Notes: generated by a model from the sequence alone, not told the origin. A stretch of DNA of 64,000 bases from Bradyrhizobium sediminis (GCF_018736105.1 NZ_CP076135.1:744001-808000), one strand, 5' to 3'. Positions 51,398 to 62,283 are shown, counted from the first letter of the stretch. Made by a program: numbers and translations.

Positions 51398-53188
51398 ATG
51401 CCGATCTACAAAGCCCCCGTGGAAGACGTCTCGTTTCTGCTCAACGACGTGTTCCAGATCGACCGTTACGACAATCTTCCGGGCTTCAGCGATGCCTCCG
51501 CCGATGTGCGGGACGCGATCCTGGGCGAGGCTGCGAAACTGGCCGAAGAAGTGCTGCAGCCGCTCAACCGCACGGGCGATCTCGAGGGCTGCACCCGCCA
51601 CGACGACGGCCGGGTGTCGACGCCGAAAGGCTTCAAGGAAGCGTTCAAGCAGGTCGCCGAAGGCGGCTGGCTGGGCCTGTCCGCGCCGGCGGAATATGGC
51701 GGGCAGGGACTGCCGGTCACGCTGAGCCAAGTGGTCACCGAATTCCTGAGTTCGGCCAACATGGCGTTTTCGATGTATGGCGGCCTGACCATGGGCGCCG
51801 CCGCGGCGCTGCTGGTGCACGGCAAGCCCGAGCAGAAGAAGATGTTCCTGCCGAAGATGGTGGCGGGCGAGTGGACCGGCACCATGAACCTCACCGAGCC
51901 GCAATGCGGCACGGATCTCGGCCTGTTGCGCACCAAGGCCGTCAAGCAGGCCGACGGCAGCTACAAGATCACCGGCACCAAGATCTTCATCTCCTCCGGC
52001 GAGCACGATCTCGCCGACAACATCATCCATCTGGTGCTGGCGCGAATCGAAGGCGCGCCTAGCGGCATCAAGGGCGTGTCGCTGTTCGTGGTGCCGAAGA
52101 TCCTGGTCAATGCCGACGGCTCGCTCGGCGCGCGTAACGGCGTCACCTGCGGCTCGATCGAGCACAAGATGGGCATTCACGGCAATTCCACCTGCGTGAT
52201 GAATTACGACAGCGCCACCGGCTGGCTGATCGGCGAGGAAAACAAGGGCATGCAGGGCATGTTCGTGATGATGAACGAGGCGCGGCTCGGCGTCGCGGTG
52301 CAGGGACTGGCGCAATCCGAAGTCGCCTACCAGAACGCGGCGGCCTATGCCCGCGACCGGCTGCAGGGCCGCGCGCTGTCGGGCGCCAAGGCGCCGGACA
52401 AGCCGGCCGATCCGATCATCGTGCATCCCGACGTGCGCCGTACGCTATTGACCATCCGCGCCTTCAACGAGGCTGCACGCGCGATGGTGGTGTGGACCGC
52501 GCTGAAGAGCGACGTCGCCCACCGCTCCAGCGACCCCAAGGATCGCCAGGAGGCCGACGATCACATGGGACTGATGACGCCGATCATGAAGGGGGTCATG
52601 ACCGACGTCGGATTTTCCAACGCGGTGCTGGCGCAACAAATGTACGGCGGCCACGGCTATATCGCCGAGCACGGCATGGAGCAGTTCGTGCGCGATGCCC
52701 GCATCGCCATGCTCTACGAGGGCGCCAACGGCATTCAGGCGCTCGACCTCGTCGGCCGCAAGCTGCCGCGCGACGGCGGCCGCGCCGTGATGGCCTTCTT
52801 CGGCGAAGTCGCCGGCTTCGCCAAGGAGCACGGCGCTAACGAGGCCATGAAGCCCTTTGTCGCGCCGCTCGGCACCGCGCTCGGCCATCTGCAGCAGGCC
52901 ACCACCTGGCTGATGCAGAATGCGATGATGAAGCCCGACAATGCCGGCGCCGCCGCCACCGACTACATGCAATTGTTCGGCCTCGTCACCTTCGCCTATA
53001 TGTGGGCGCGGATGGCGAAGGTGACGCAGGACAAGATTGCGGGCAGCGGAGCTACCCCCTATCTCACCACCAAGCTCGTCACCGGCCGCTTCTTCATGGA
53101 GAGGATGCTGCCGGAAACCGCGCTGCATCTTGCGCGCATCCAGACCGGATGTGCGACCACCATGGAATTGGCGGCGGAAGCGTTCTGA
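51398..53188 (+). CDS. Acyl-CoA dehydrogenase with C-terminal extension (DmdC/FadE-like)
   Basis: 596 residues, the long type. Family text: YGGQGLPVTLSQVVTEFLSSANMAFSMYGGLTMGAAAALL, then GTMNLTEPQCGTDLGLLRTKAVKQADGSYKITGTKIFISSGEHDLADNIIHLVLARIEG (FAD/substrate region), and QQMYGGHGYIAEHGMEQFVRDARIAMLYEGANGIQALDLVGRKL at the catalytic end. It oxidises an acyl-CoA to the 2-enoyl-CoA, passing electrons to ETF. Thiolase and FadJ follow, so this is a fatty-acid beta-oxidation run. Relatives include the 3-methylmercaptopropionyl-CoA dehydrogenase DmdC. Confidence 0.93.
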   Translation: MPIYKAPVEDVSFLLNDVFQIDRYDNLPGFSDASADVRDAILGEAAKLAEEVLQPLNRTGDLEGCTRHDDGRVSTPKGFKEAFKQVAEGGWLGLSAPAEYGGQGLPVTLSQVVTEFLSSANMAFSMYGGLTMGAAAALLVHGKPEQKKMFLPKMVAGEWTGTMNLTEPQCGTDLGLLRTKAVKQADGSYKITGTKIFISSGEHDLADNIIHLVLARIEGAPSGIKGVSLFVVPKILVNADGSLGARNGVTCGSIEHKMGIHGNSTCVMNYDSATGWLIGEENKGMQGMFVMMNEARLGVAVQGLAQSEVAYQNAAAYARDRLQGRALSGAKAPDKPADPIIVHPDVRRTLLTIRAFNEAARAMVVWTALKSDVAHRSSDPKDRQEADDHMGLMTPIMKGVMTDVGFSNAVLAQQMYGGHGYIAEHGMEQFVRDARIAMLYEGANGIQALDLVGRKLPRDGGRAVMAFFGEVAGFAKEHGANEAMKPFVAPLGTALGHLQQATTWLMQNAMMKPDNAGAAATDYMQLFGLVTFAYMWARMAKVTQDKIAGSGATPYLTTKLVTGRFFMERMLPETALHLARIQTGCATTMELAAEAF

Positions 53189-53275
53189 CCGAAAGAATCT
53201 TCCGCGGCCCCCAATTCGATCCGCGACATCTTCCAGTTCGCCTATATATTATGATCCTCATACAAGGAGGGCGTC

Positions 53276-54484
<1,209 letters not shown>

Positions 54485-54489
54485 TTCAT

Positions 54490-54579
54490 GTAGGGTGGGC
54501 AAAGGCGCGTTAGCGCCGTGCCCACCAAAATCAACGTGCAGCAGCAATGGTGGGCACGCTTCGCTTTGCCCACCCTACG
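54490..54579. repeat. Intergenic palindrome, GTAGGGTGGGCAAAGG type
   Basis: GTAGGGTGGGCAAAGGCG and CGCTTCGCTTTGCCCACCCTAC are inverted, with inner GCGCGTTAGCGCC and GTGCCCACC/GGTGGGCAC arms. It separates the thiolase and fadJ genes and may attenuate read-through within the operon. Confidence 0.85.
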
Positions 54580-54633
54580 ATCAGAGACAACCGCCGCGCC
54601 TACAGGGGCTGCCGGCATCGAGGGAGCAACCAC

Positions 54634-56856
54634 ATGGCCTTCAAGAATTTCAAGGTAGAGACCGACGCCGACGGCATCGTGCTGGTGACGTGGGACACCC
54701 CGGGCCGTTCGATGAACGTGCTCGACGAAACCTCGGTCATCGAGCTCGAGGAGATCGTGAAGCAGACCTCGGCCGACGCCGCGGTGAAGGGCGTCGTCAT
54801 CACTTCGGGCAAGGAAGCGCTGTGCGCCGGCGCCGACCTGTCGATGCTCGAGGGCATGAGCCGGCAATATGCCGAGATGCTCAAGACCAAGGGCGAGGTT
54901 GCGGCCAACCAGATGCTGTTCGACCAGAGCCGGCGGTTCTCGCAGGTCTATCGCAATATCGAGACCTCCGGCAAACCATGGGTCGCCGCGATCAACGGGC
55001 TGGCGCTCGGCGGCGGTTTCGAACTGACGCTGGCCTGCCACTACCGCGTCGCCGCCGAAAATCCGAAGACCCGGCTCGGCCTGCCCGAGGTGAAGGTCGG
55101 CCTGTTCCCCGGCGCCGGCGGCACCCAGCGCGTGCCGCGCATCGTGTCGCCGCAGGATGCGATGCAGCTGCTGCTGAAGGGCGAGGCGATCAATCTCGCC
55201 CGGGCCAAGGCGCTGAACCTGATCCACGCCATCGTTCCCCCCGGCGATCTGATCAAGGCGGCCAAGGACTGGATCAAGGGCGGCGGCAAGGCGGTCGCAC
55301 CCTGGGACGAGAAGGGTTTCAAGCTGCCGGGCGGCCCGGTCTTTTCCAAAGCCGGGATGCAGATGTTCCCGGCCGGCAACGCGATCTACCGCCGCGAGAC
55401 CTATGACAATTATCCGGCGGCGCGCGCCATCATGAGCTGCGTCTATGAAGGCCTGCAGTTGCCGATCGACGCCGCCTTGCGCGTCGAGTCCCGCTACTTC
55501 ACCCAGGTCCTGCGCAGCAACGAAGCCGCGGCAATGATCCGCAGCCTGTTCCTGTCGATGCAGGAATTGAACAAGGGCGCGCGGCGTCCGCAGAACGTGC
55601 CGCCGACCAAGGTCAAGAAGCTCGCCGTGATCGGCGCCGGCTTCATGGGCGCCAGCGTCGGCTACGTCTCGGCGCGCGCCGGCATCGACGTCGTGCTGAT
55701 CGACCGCGACCAGGAGAGCGCCGACAAGGGCAAGGGCCACGCCAAGGCCGTGATCGACGACCTGATCAAGAAGGGCCGCGCCAAGGAGAGCGACCGCGAC
55801 GCCATCCTCGGCCGCATCAGCGCCACCGCCGACTACAATGTGCTGAAGGATTGCGACCTCATCATCGAGGCCGTGTTCGAGGACAGGAAAGTCAAGGCGG
55901 AGACCTACGCCAAGGCCCAGCCGCTCTTGAAATCCGACGCGATCTTCGCCTCCAACACCTCGACGCTGCCGATCAATTCGCTGGCGGAAGAGTTCAAGGA
56001 CCAGGGCAAGTTCATCGGCATTCACTTCTTCTCGCCGGTCGAGAAGATGATGCTGGTGGAAATCATCGTCGGCAAGAACACGGGCGACGTCGCGCTCGCG
56101 ACCGCGCTGGATTACGTGCGGGTGATCGGCAAGACCCCGATCGTGGTCAACGACAGCAGAGGCTTCTTCGCCAACCGCTGCGTGCTGCGCTTCACCGCCG
56201 AGGGCCTGGAAATGCTGATGGAAGGCGTGCCGCCGGCGATGATCGAGAACACCGCCAAGATGGCCGGCATGCCGGTCGGGCCGCTGTCGCTGTCGGACGA
56301 AGTGGCGCTCGATCTCGTGCTCAAGATCATGAAGGCGACCGAGGCCGATCTCGGCGCCAACGCCATCGACCAGGCGCAGAAGAAGCTTTTGGTCGAAATG
56401 GTCGAGAGGCAGGGCCGCTTCGGCCGCAAGAACGGCAAGGGATTCTATGACTATCCCGAGAAGGGCAAGGGCCAGAAGAGCCTGTGGACCGAGCTTTCCG
56501 GTCTGCAGCCGAAGCATCTTGACCCGGATACCCTCGACGTCGAGGAATTGAAGCAGCGTTTCCTGGTGGTGCAGGCGGTGGAAGCCGCGCGCACCGTCGA
56601 GGATCACGTCATCACCGACATGCGCGAGGCCGATGTTGGTTCGATCCTCGGCTTCGGCTTCGCGCCGTTCACCGGCGGTACGCTGTCCTATATCGACTTC
56701 ATGGGCACCAAGAAGTTCGTCGAGCTGTGCCACAAACTGGAAGCCAAATACGGCTCGCGCTTCACCCCGCCGAAACTGCTGGTCGAGATGGCGGCCAAGG
56801 GCGAGACCTTCTACGGCCGCTTCCCGCCGAAGAAGCTGGCGGAGAAGGCGGCGTAA
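54634..56856 (+). CDS. fadJ: Multifunctional enoyl-CoA hydratase / 3-hydroxyacyl-CoA dehydrogenase (FadJ/FadB-like)
   Basis: 740 residues. N-terminal crotonase domain: [22 protein letters not shown] and [49 protein letters not shown]-terminal 3HCDH part: [22 protein letters not shown] is the NAD-binding fold (residues about 329-350), [20 protein letters not shown] carries the catalytic His-Glu pair, and [21 protein letters not shown] continues it. It does the hydration and oxidation steps of beta-oxidation on one chain, forming a complex with thiolase. ATG 54634 after AGGGAG. Confidence 0.94.
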   Translation: MAFKNFKVETDADGIVLVTWDTPGRSMNVLDETSVIELEEIVKQTSADAAVKGVVITSGKEALCAGADLSMLEGMSRQYAEMLKTKGEVAANQMLFDQSRRFSQVYRNIETSGKPWVAAINGLALGGGFELTLACHYRVAAENPKTRLGLPEVKVGLFPGAGGTQRVPRIVSPQDAMQLLLKGEAINLARAKALNLIHAIVPPGDLIKAAKDWIKGGGKAVAPWDEKGFKLPGGPVFSKAGMQMFPAGNAIYRRETYDNYPAARAIMSCVYEGLQLPIDAALRVESRYFTQVLRSNEAAAMIRSLFLSMQELNKGARRPQNVPPTKVKKLAVIGAGFMGASVGYVSARAGIDVVLIDRDQESADKGKGHAKAVIDDLIKKGRAKESDRDAILGRISATADYNVLKDCDLIIEAVFEDRKVKAETYAKAQPLLKSDAIFASNTSTLPINSLAEEFKDQGKFIGIHFFSPVEKMMLVEIIVGKNTGDVALATALDYVRVIGKTPIVVNDSRGFFANRCVLRFTAEGLEMLMEGVPPAMIENTAKMAGMPVGPLSLSDEVALDLVLKIMKATEADLGANAIDQAQKKLLVEMVERQGRFGRKNGKGFYDYPEKGKGQKSLWTELSGLQPKHLDPDTLDVEELKQRFLVVQAVEAARTVEDHVITDMREADVGSILGFGFAPFTGGTLSYIDFMGTKKFVELCHKLEAKYGSRFTPPKLLVEMAAKGETFYGRFPPKKLAEKAA

Positions 56857-56865
56857 GATAATTGC

Positions 56866-56980
56866 CGTCCCGGCGAACGCCGGGACCCATACGCCGTGTC
56901 CTATGAAAGGGGCACGGCGGCAGTTACCTTCGTCCACCACGAACGCCGGTGGTTATGGGTCCCTGCTTTCGCAGGGACGA
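56866..56980. repeat. Intergenic palindrome, CGTCCCGGCGAACGCCGGGACCCA type
   Basis: The left arm matches the element at 28103-28222; the right arm TGGGTCCCTGCTTTCGCAGGGACG is a diverged version. An inner CACGGCGG/GGACACGGCG-type hairpin is present. Confidence 0.8.
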
Positions 56981-57015
56981 CGTTGTGGGAATGGGGTTGC
57001 CTCAATCATAAGATA

Positions 57016-57042
57016 AAGGGCCGGATCATCGATCCGGCCCTT
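57016..57042 (-). terminator. Terminator of the GST gene (possibly bidirectional)
   Basis: A perfect 12-bp stem (AAGGGCCGGATC with GATCCGGCCCTT) and a 3-nt loop. On the minus strand it is followed by TATCTTATG, moderately T-rich; on the plus strand by CGCTTT. It lies just beyond the GST stop. Confidence 0.75.
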
Positions 57043-57066
57043 CGCTTTACCGCTATCCGCTAACCC

Positions 57067-57684
57067 TTATGCTGCCGCCTTCATCAGACCTTCCTTGGTG
57101 AGGGCTTCCTGCACCGCCGGGCGCGCGGCGACGCGGGCCTTGTAGGCGAGCAGGTTCGGCAGGCCCGAGAGGTCGAACTTCATCCGGTCGGCCCAGGACA
57201 GCATGGTGAACAGATAGCAGTCGGCGACGGTGAACTGCTTGCCCATCAGGTAGTCGTGGCCGGCAAGCTGACCGTCGAGGTGCTTGAACTTGCCCATCAC
57301 GCGGTCCTTGAAGAATGCCTTGGCGTCGTCGGCCAGTACCGGTGAGAACATCGGGCCGAAGTTCTTGTGCAGTTCGGTGCCGACGTAGTTGAGCCACTCC
57401 AGGAGCTTGTAGCGCTCGGCGCTGTCGCGGGCGGGCGCGAGGTTCTTTCCTGAAACCTTGTCGGCGATCATCTGCACGATGACCGGGCCTTCGGTCACCA
57501 GATCGCCGTTGTCGAGCGCGAGCGCCGGGACCTGGCCCTTCGGGTTGATCTTCAGGTAGTCGTCGCCGTTCTCGAGCTTCTTGGCGCGCAGATCGACCTT
57601 GACCAGATCGTAGGGAAGACCTGCTTCCAGCAGCGCGATATGGGGGGAGAGCGAGCAGGCGCCGGGCGAATAATACAGTTTCAT
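57067..57684 (-). CDS. Glutathione S-transferase (beta-class-like)
   Basis: 205 residues. KLYYSPGACSLSPHIALLEAGLPYDLVKVDL is the beta-class N-terminus with the cysteine at residue 10; YLKINPKGQVPALALDNGDLVTEGPVIVQMIADK is the glutathione site (with cis-Pro in QVPAL), and DYLMGKQFTVADCYLFTMLSWADRM is the C-terminal GST helix. It conjugates or reduces electrophiles with glutathione. It is divergent from a MarR regulator, with twin operators between; glutamate-cysteine ligase lies two genes away. Confidence 0.95.
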   Translation of the reverse strand: MKLYYSPGACSLSPHIALLEAGLPYDLVKVDLRAKKLENGDDYLKINPKGQVPALALDNGDLVTEGPVIVQMIADKVSGKNLAPARDSAERYKLLEWLNYVGTELHKNFGPMFSPVLADDAKAFFKDRVMGKFKHLDGQLAGHDYLMGKQFTVADCYLFTMLSWADRMKFDLSGLPNLLAYKARVAARPAVQEALTKEGLMKAAA

Positions 57685-57734
57685 CGGAATTTTCCTTCCC
57701 TGGAAGTATTGGCTATGCGAGACCGGGTGATTAA

Positions 57735-57773
57735 ATGCATCTGCATGAATAGTCAAGATTGATGCAGCTGCAT
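57735..57773. promoter_or_regulatory. Twin MarR-type operator sites between GST and marR
   Basis: ATGCATCTGCAT at 57735-57746 and the perfect palindrome ATGCAGCTGCAT at 57762-57773, centres 27 bp apart. Including flanks, the two 20-nt sites match in inverted orientation at about 17 positions. This fits binding by the divergently encoded MarR protein. Confidence 0.7.
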
Positions 57774-57801
57774 TTATTGCGCTACACTCTGCGCTGACGC
57801 T

Positions 57802-58302
57802 ATGGACCGGGCCATGAAACGCAAACCATCGACCGAGGCGACCGCCGCCTGGATCCGCCTGATGCGGGTCCAGAGCCGGGTGCTCGACGCCGTCGAGCAG
57901 GATTTGAAGAAGGCCGGCTTCCCGCCGCTGGCCTGGTACGACGCGTTGCTCGAACTGTCGCGCGCGCCGTCGGGCGAGATGCGCCCGGTCGAGCTGGAAA
58001 AGCAGATGCTGATACCGCAATACTCGACCTCGCGGCTGATCGACCGGCTGGTGGACGAGGGCCTGGCCGCGCGGCGCGAATGCAAGATCGACAAGCGCGG
58101 CCAGTTCGTCGAGATCACCGAGGCCGGGCGCGAACTGCAGAAGAAAATGTGGAGCGCCTATTCGGCCGCGATCGAAAAATACGTCGGCTCGAAATTGTCC
58201 GATACGGATGCCGCCAAGCTCTGCGGTCTGCTCGACCGGCTGGGCTGCTCCTGCGGCGAGGCGCAGGCGCTCGCCGCGAGAGACGGCGCGCCCGCCCGAT
58301 GA
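57802..58302 (+). CDS. MarR-family transcriptional regulator
   Basis: 166 residues. Winged helix: MRPVELEKQMLIPQYSTSRLIDRLVDEGLAARRECKIDKRGQFVEITEAGRELQKKM; flanking helices form the dimer. MarR proteins typically repress a divergent gene until a small ligand or oxidation releases them; three cysteines near the C-terminus (CGLLDRLGCSCGE) could allow redox sensing. ATG 57802 or 57814. It probably controls the divergent GST through the twin sites at 57735-57773. Confidence 0.92.
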   Translation: MDRAMKRKPSTEATAAWIRLMRVQSRVLDAVEQDLKKAGFPPLAWYDALLELSRAPSGEMRPVELEKQMLIPQYSTSRLIDRLVDEGLAARRECKIDKRGQFVEITEAGRELQKKMWSAYSAAIEKYVGSKLSDTDAAKLCGLLDRLGCSCGEAQALAARDGAPAR

Positions 58303-58398
58303 TATCATTTTCACCTCAAGCATTCCCGGACCGGTCGGTCCGCGGATGCCCCCGACACCGCGCGCATTCGGTCGAAGCGCCTTTCATCCGGAATCTTT

Positions 58399-59769
58399 AT
58401 GGCGCGTGATCAGATCGATATGACGCCGCTGCAATCGCGCGACGAATTGGTTGCGTGGTTGTCGGCGGGCGTGAAGCCTGCTTCCGAGTTCCGGATCGGG
58501 ACCGAGCACGAGAAGACCCCGTTCACGCTCGAGGGCCATCATCCCGTGCCTTACGAAGGCGCGCACGGCATCGGCGCTCTCCTGGAGGGCATGCAGCTAT
58601 TGCTCGGCTGGGAACCGATCATGGAACGCGGCAACATCATCGGCCTGTATGATGTCACCGGCGGCGGCGCGATTTCGCTGGAGCCCGGCGGGCAGTTCGA
58701 ATTGTCCGGCGCGCCGGTCGAGACCGTGCACCAGACCCAGTCCGAATTGATGGCGCATCTGGCGCAGGTGCGCGAGATCGCAGCCCCCCTCGGCATCGGT
58801 TTTCTCGGGCTCGGTATGACGCCGTCATGGTCGCGGGCGCAGATCCCCGTGATGCCCAAGGGCCGCTACAAGATCATGACCAACTACATGCCGAAGGTCG
58901 GTCAGTACGGCCTCGACATGATGTACCGGACCTGCACGGTGCAGACCAATCTCGACTTCTCCTCGGAAGCCGACATGGTCAAGAAGCTGCGCGTCTCGGT
59001 CGCGTTGCAGCCGGTCGCCACCGCTTTGTTCGCCAATTCGCCGTTCACCGAAGGCAAGCCCAACGGCTTCCTGTCGTTCCGCTCGGAGATCTGGCGCGAT
59101 ACCGACAATGCCCGCGCCGGCATGATCCCATGGGCGTTCGAGGACGGCATGGGGTTCGAACGCTGGGTCGATTATGCGCTCGACGTTCCCATGTATTTCG
59201 TCAAGCGCGGCGACGACTATATCGATGTCTCCGGCTCGTCGTTCCGCGACTTCTTCGAGGGCAGGAATTCCGCGTTTCCCGGCGAGCGGCCGACGCTGTC
59301 GGACTGGGCCAATCACCTGTCGACGATCTTCCCCGAGGTGCGGCTGAAGCGATACCTGGAGATGCGAGGCGCCGACGGGGTGCCGTGGGGACGGCTGCCG
59401 GCGCTGCCGGCGTTCTGGGTCGGCCTGCTGTACGACGACACCAGCCTCGATGCCGCCTGGGACCTGGTGAAGCACTGGAACGCCGCGGAGCGCCAGGCGC
59501 TGCGCGACGACGTTCCGCGCTTCGGCTTCAAGGCGAGAATCAAGGATCGCTATCTGTTCGAGATCGCCAGGGAATGCCTGACGCTGGCGCATGCCGGCCT
59601 GAGGCGGCGCGGCCGCATCGACCACCTCGGCCGCGACGAAAGCCGTCATCTCGAGCCGCTGGACCAGATCATCGACTCCGGACAGACCCCCGCCGAGGAG
59701 ATGCTGGCGAAATTTCACGGCCCCTGGCACGGCTCGGTGGAACCGGCCTATGACGAATACGCTTTCTAG
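58399..59769 (+). CDS. gshA: Glutamate--cysteine ligase
   Basis: 456 residues, the plant/alphaproteobacterial type. SEFRIGTEHEKTPFTLEGHHPVPYEG contains the conserved GTEHEK motif at the Mg/ATP site; ISLEPGGQFELSGAPVETVHQTQSE and PMYFVKRGDDYIDVSGSSFRDFFEGR follow. It makes gamma-glutamylcysteine, the first and limiting step of glutathione synthesis, in the cytoplasm. Nearness to a GST/MarR pair suggests coordinated thiol defence, though each gene has its own space for a promoter. Confidence 0.95.
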   Translation: MARDQIDMTPLQSRDELVAWLSAGVKPASEFRIGTEHEKTPFTLEGHHPVPYEGAHGIGALLEGMQLLLGWEPIMERGNIIGLYDVTGGGAISLEPGGQFELSGAPVETVHQTQSELMAHLAQVREIAAPLGIGFLGLGMTPSWSRAQIPVMPKGRYKIMTNYMPKVGQYGLDMMYRTCTVQTNLDFSSEADMVKKLRVSVALQPVATALFANSPFTEGKPNGFLSFRSEIWRDTDNARAGMIPWAFEDGMGFERWVDYALDVPMYFVKRGDDYIDVSGSSFRDFFEGRNSAFPGERPTLSDWANHLSTIFPEVRLKRYLEMRGADGVPWGRLPALPAFWVGLLYDDTSLDAAWDLVKHWNAAERQALRDDVPRFGFKARIKDRYLFEIARECLTLAHAGLRRRGRIDHLGRDESRHLEPLDQIIDSGQTPAEEMLAKFHGPWHGSVEPAYDEYAF

Positions 59770-59869
59770 GACAAACTGTTGAAGAACGTTCATCCACCGT
59801 ACAGGTTGATGGCGTTCAAATAGGCAGCCGCATAACTCGCGGATCAAGTCCGGTCGGAAGCGTCAGCAT

Positions 59870-60424
59870 ATGGGGACAGGTCGCCTGCTCAGGGCGTGTA
59901 TGGCTACGCTCGCCCTCCTGGCGGCCGTCGTTGCTACGTGTCCGGCGCAAGCGCAGGCCAATTTCGACCGCCCGGGCGGCGATTACCTGAGTTCGCCGGT
60001 CCCCTCAGGCGATCCGGCGGATTGTGCCCTGGTCTGCGAGCGCGACCGGCGCTGCCGGTCATGGAGCTTCAACTATCCGACCGATGTCGCCGGCGGCGCG
60101 GTGTGCTGGCTGAAGAGCAATGTGCCGGCGCGCGTCCAGGACAATTGCTGTGTTTCCGGCGTGCGCGGCGCCGGCGTGGTCGAGCCGCGCAACGACGCCA
60201 TCGAAACCTCGATCGACCGGTTCGGCGGCGACTACCGCAATTTCGACCTGAAGGGCGGCGACCGCGAAGACGCCTGCAAGGCGGCCTGCACCGCCGACAA
60301 CAAGTGCCGGGCCTGGACCTACGCCCGGCCGGGCTATGTCGGCAGGGCCGCGCATTGCTTCCTGAAAAAAGACATCAAGCCGCCGCGGCGCAAGGCCGGA
60401 TTTATCTCGGGCGTGGTGCGGTAG
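59870..60424 (+). CDS. Secreted protein with two PAN/Apple-like domains
   Basis: 184 residues. Signal peptide (MATLALLAAVVATCPAQAQA) then two similar cysteine-rich modules: FDRPGGDYLSSPVPSGDPADCALVCERDRRCRSWSFNYPTDVAGGAVCWLK and IDRFGGDYRNFDLKGGDREDACKAACTADNKCRAWTYARPGYVGRAAHCFLK. Each has the C-x(3)-C-x(4)-C-x-x-W pattern of PAN/Apple domains, which bind proteins or carbohydrates outside the cytoplasm. The two modules are evidently an internal duplication. Ligand unknown. Confidence 0.88.
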   Translation: MGTGRLLRACMATLALLAAVVATCPAQAQANFDRPGGDYLSSPVPSGDPADCALVCERDRRCRSWSFNYPTDVAGGAVCWLKSNVPARVQDNCCVSGVRGAGVVEPRNDAIETSIDRFGGDYRNFDLKGGDREDACKAACTADNKCRAWTYARPGYVGRAAHCFLKKDIKPPRRKAGFISGVVR

Positions 60425-60461
60425 GCCCATCGTCCCAGGCTACGCGGCACCGCCGCGTCAC

Positions 60462-61034
60462 CTAAGCTGCATCCGCCGGCAGCACCGTGATCTCCGGCCA
60501 TAGCGCCTTCCAGCGCGCCGCTTTTGCCTCGTAGCTGGCCTTCGAAAAATTCGATCCCGGATTCGGCCGCACGATCATGCCGGCGATGTCGTCGAAGCCG
60601 TCGGGCGCATAGATGTCGTGACCGTCCTGCGTGCGGCGGACTCCCACCTTCGTATTCCGGGTCAGGAAACGGTCGATGCCCTCTGTCGAAGACGCCAGCG
60701 CCGGGTAGGGCAGGCCGTGCTTCTGCGGATACCAGAGATGGACGCGCGCCTGGTTGCGCACTTCGACCTTGACGCCAAGGTTTGCGAATTGGCCCTGCAA
60801 TTGCCGGATCACGGCGTCCTCGGCGGCCCATGAGGTGTCGGGATCGAAATAGAAGACGTCATAATCGCTGATGCCGTAATCGGGCGCGCGGTTGGTCAGT
60901 CCGTTCCACACGGTCTGCACCAGGCATCCGGCGACGATCCACGCATCCGGCAGGCCGAGACGGAACAGTTCATCCGATATCGTAGTATTGACCGGATTGC
61001 GGAGCGCGGCGGCGAGGAAGTCGGCTTCGTTCAT
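60462..61034 (-). CDS. Nucleotidyltransferase-family protein
   Basis: 190 residues. LPDAWIVAGCLVQTVWNGLTNRAPDYGISDYDVFYFDPDTSWAAEDAVIRQLQ matches the nucleotidyltransferase (COG3575-type, DUF925) family, with SDYDVFYFD as the acidic metal-binding motif; VRNQARVHLWYPQKHG continues. The reaction is unknown. ATG 61034. It lies 16 bp downstream of the YjbR-like gene on the same strand and is probably co-transcribed. Confidence 0.88.
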   Translation of the reverse strand: MNEADFLAAALRNPVNTTISDELFRLGLPDAWIVAGCLVQTVWNGLTNRAPDYGISDYDVFYFDPDTSWAAEDAVIRQLQGQFANLGVKVEVRNQARVHLWYPQKHGLPYPALASSTEGIDRFLTRNTKVGVRRTQDGHDIYAPDGFDDIAGMIVRPNPGSNFSKASYEAKAARWKALWPEITVLPADAA

Positions 61035-61050
61035 GGGGGTGCGAATGCCG

Positions 61051-61398
61051 TCACGGCTTCTGGCTAGTATCGAAATCCTTAACCGCCTTCTTCGAAGCCA
61101 GCGCGCGCCATTGCCGGCGCAGCAGCGGCTCGACCATGGCGCGCTTGGCCTTCGACAGCCGGAGCAAGACCATCGGATAGTCTTTGTAGTGGTCGGTGAA
61201 GTAAAAAATCCGGGGCTGGCTCTCCACCAGCATGTCGCGCTCTTCAAACGGGATGCCCGGCATCACCAGGCTGTCGCCGTCTTCCCTCAGCCGCACCAGC
61301 ATTTTATTGCGAACCTTGAGGGCAGGCGAACCGTAGGAAGTGCCGTCTTCGACCTCCGCCCACACTAGTGCAATTTTTCTGACGTCGTCGAAGGTCAT
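61051..61398 (-). CDS. MmcQ/YjbR-family protein
   Basis: 115 residues. FDDVRKIALVWAEVEDGTSYGSPALKVRNKMLVRLREDGDSL and FYFTDHYKDYPMVLLRLSKAKRAMVEPLLRRQW are the DNA-binding-like YjbR/CyaY-superfamily signature. Function unknown. First of a two-gene unit with the nucleotidyltransferase. A palindromic element lies immediately upstream. Confidence 0.88.
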   Translation of the reverse strand: MTFDDVRKIALVWAEVEDGTSYGSPALKVRNKMLVRLREDGDSLVMPGIPFEERDMLVESQPRIFYFTDHYKDYPMVLLRLSKAKRAMVEPLLRRQWRALASKKAVKDFDTSQKP

Positions 61399-61407
61399 CG
61401 CCTCTAT

Positions 61408-61504
61408 CCCTCATCCTGAGGAGCGGCGTCTTCGTCGCGTCTCGAAGGATGAGCGTATGGTGTCATGGTTCGAGACGGCGCAAGAGCGCCTCCTCACCAT
61501 GAGG
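61408..61504. repeat. Intergenic palindromic element, CCCTCATCCTGAGGAGC type
   Basis: The left arm matches the element at 12791-12898 (CTCATCCTGAGGAGC, then GCGTCTCGAAGGATG); the right arm is diverged (GGTTCGAGAC, GCGCCTCCTCACCATGAGGG). It separates lepB from the YjbR-like gene. Confidence 0.85.
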
Positions 61505-61512
61505 GTTCTTCC

Positions 61513-62283
61513 TCAATGCACCGCGGTGAAAAACCGCGCGATCCTGAAGCCCGACAGCCAGGTCCAGACCGGCTGGCCGCGGATGCCGAGGTTCCAGGAG
61601 CCGACCACGGCGTCGGCGCGGCCGACCAGATTGTCGAGCGGTAGCAAGCCGACGCCGCCGTCGCGCACGGCCACGCGGCTGTCGGCGGAATTGTCGCGGT
61701 TATCGCCGAGCACGAACAGTTTTCCCGGCGGCACCGTCACCTCGGGCGTGTTGTCGAGCCGGCCGTTGTCGCGCATCTTGAAAATCGCGTGGCTGACGCC
61801 GCCGGGCAGGGTCTCGATATAGCGATAAGCCGGCTCGCCGCCGCCGGCATCGTCCTCGGATCGGCCGATGCCGTCCGGCTTCAGCTCGGCCGCATGATCG
61901 TTGACGAAGAGCTGGCCCTGCCGCAGCTGGATGCGATCGCCGGGCAAGCCTACCACGCGCTTGACCCAGGCCTGCGAGCGGTCGCCCGGCCAGCGGAACA
62001 CCACGACGTCGCCGCGCTTCGGCGTGCCTGCGAACACGCGTCCGGTCTCGGGCAGGTTGACCCTGATCGGCAGCGAGGCGGTGCCGTAGCCGTAAGGAAA
62101 TTTCGACGCCAGCAGCGCGTCGCCGATCAACAGCGTCGGCTCCATCGAGCCTGACGGCACATAAAACGGCTCGGCGAGCGCGCCCTTGGCGACGAACACG
62201 ACCATCACGATCGCCGCGAGCTGGACGGCTTGGGCGCGCCAGCCGGCCGTCTTCGGCATGACCGATTGCTTGTTGATGCTCAT
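61513..62283 (-). CDS. lepB: Signal peptidase I
   Basis: 256 residues. N-terminal membrane helix (AAIVMVVFVAKGALA), then FYVPSGSMEPTLLIGD with catalytic S46, and AWVKRVVGLPGDRI with general base K108; GDNRDNSADSR is the third conserved box. It cleaves Sec and Tat signal peptides at the periplasmic face. The start codon overlaps the tldD stop by four bases (ATGA), so it is read as the second gene of that operon. It may be a second signal peptidase, since lepB usually lies with rnc. Confidence 0.94.
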   Translation of the reverse strand: MSINKQSVMPKTAGWRAQAVQLAAIVMVVFVAKGALAEPFYVPSGSMEPTLLIGDALLASKFPYGYGTASLPIRVNLPETGRVFAGTPKRGDVVVFRWPGDRSQAWVKRVVGLPGDRIQLRQGQLFVNDHAAELKPDGIGRSEDDAGGGEPAYRYIETLPGGVSHAIFKMRDNGRLDNTPEVTVPPGKLFVLGDNRDNSADSRVAVRDGGVGLLPLDNLVGRADAVVGSWNLGIRGQPVWTWLSGFRIARFFTAVH

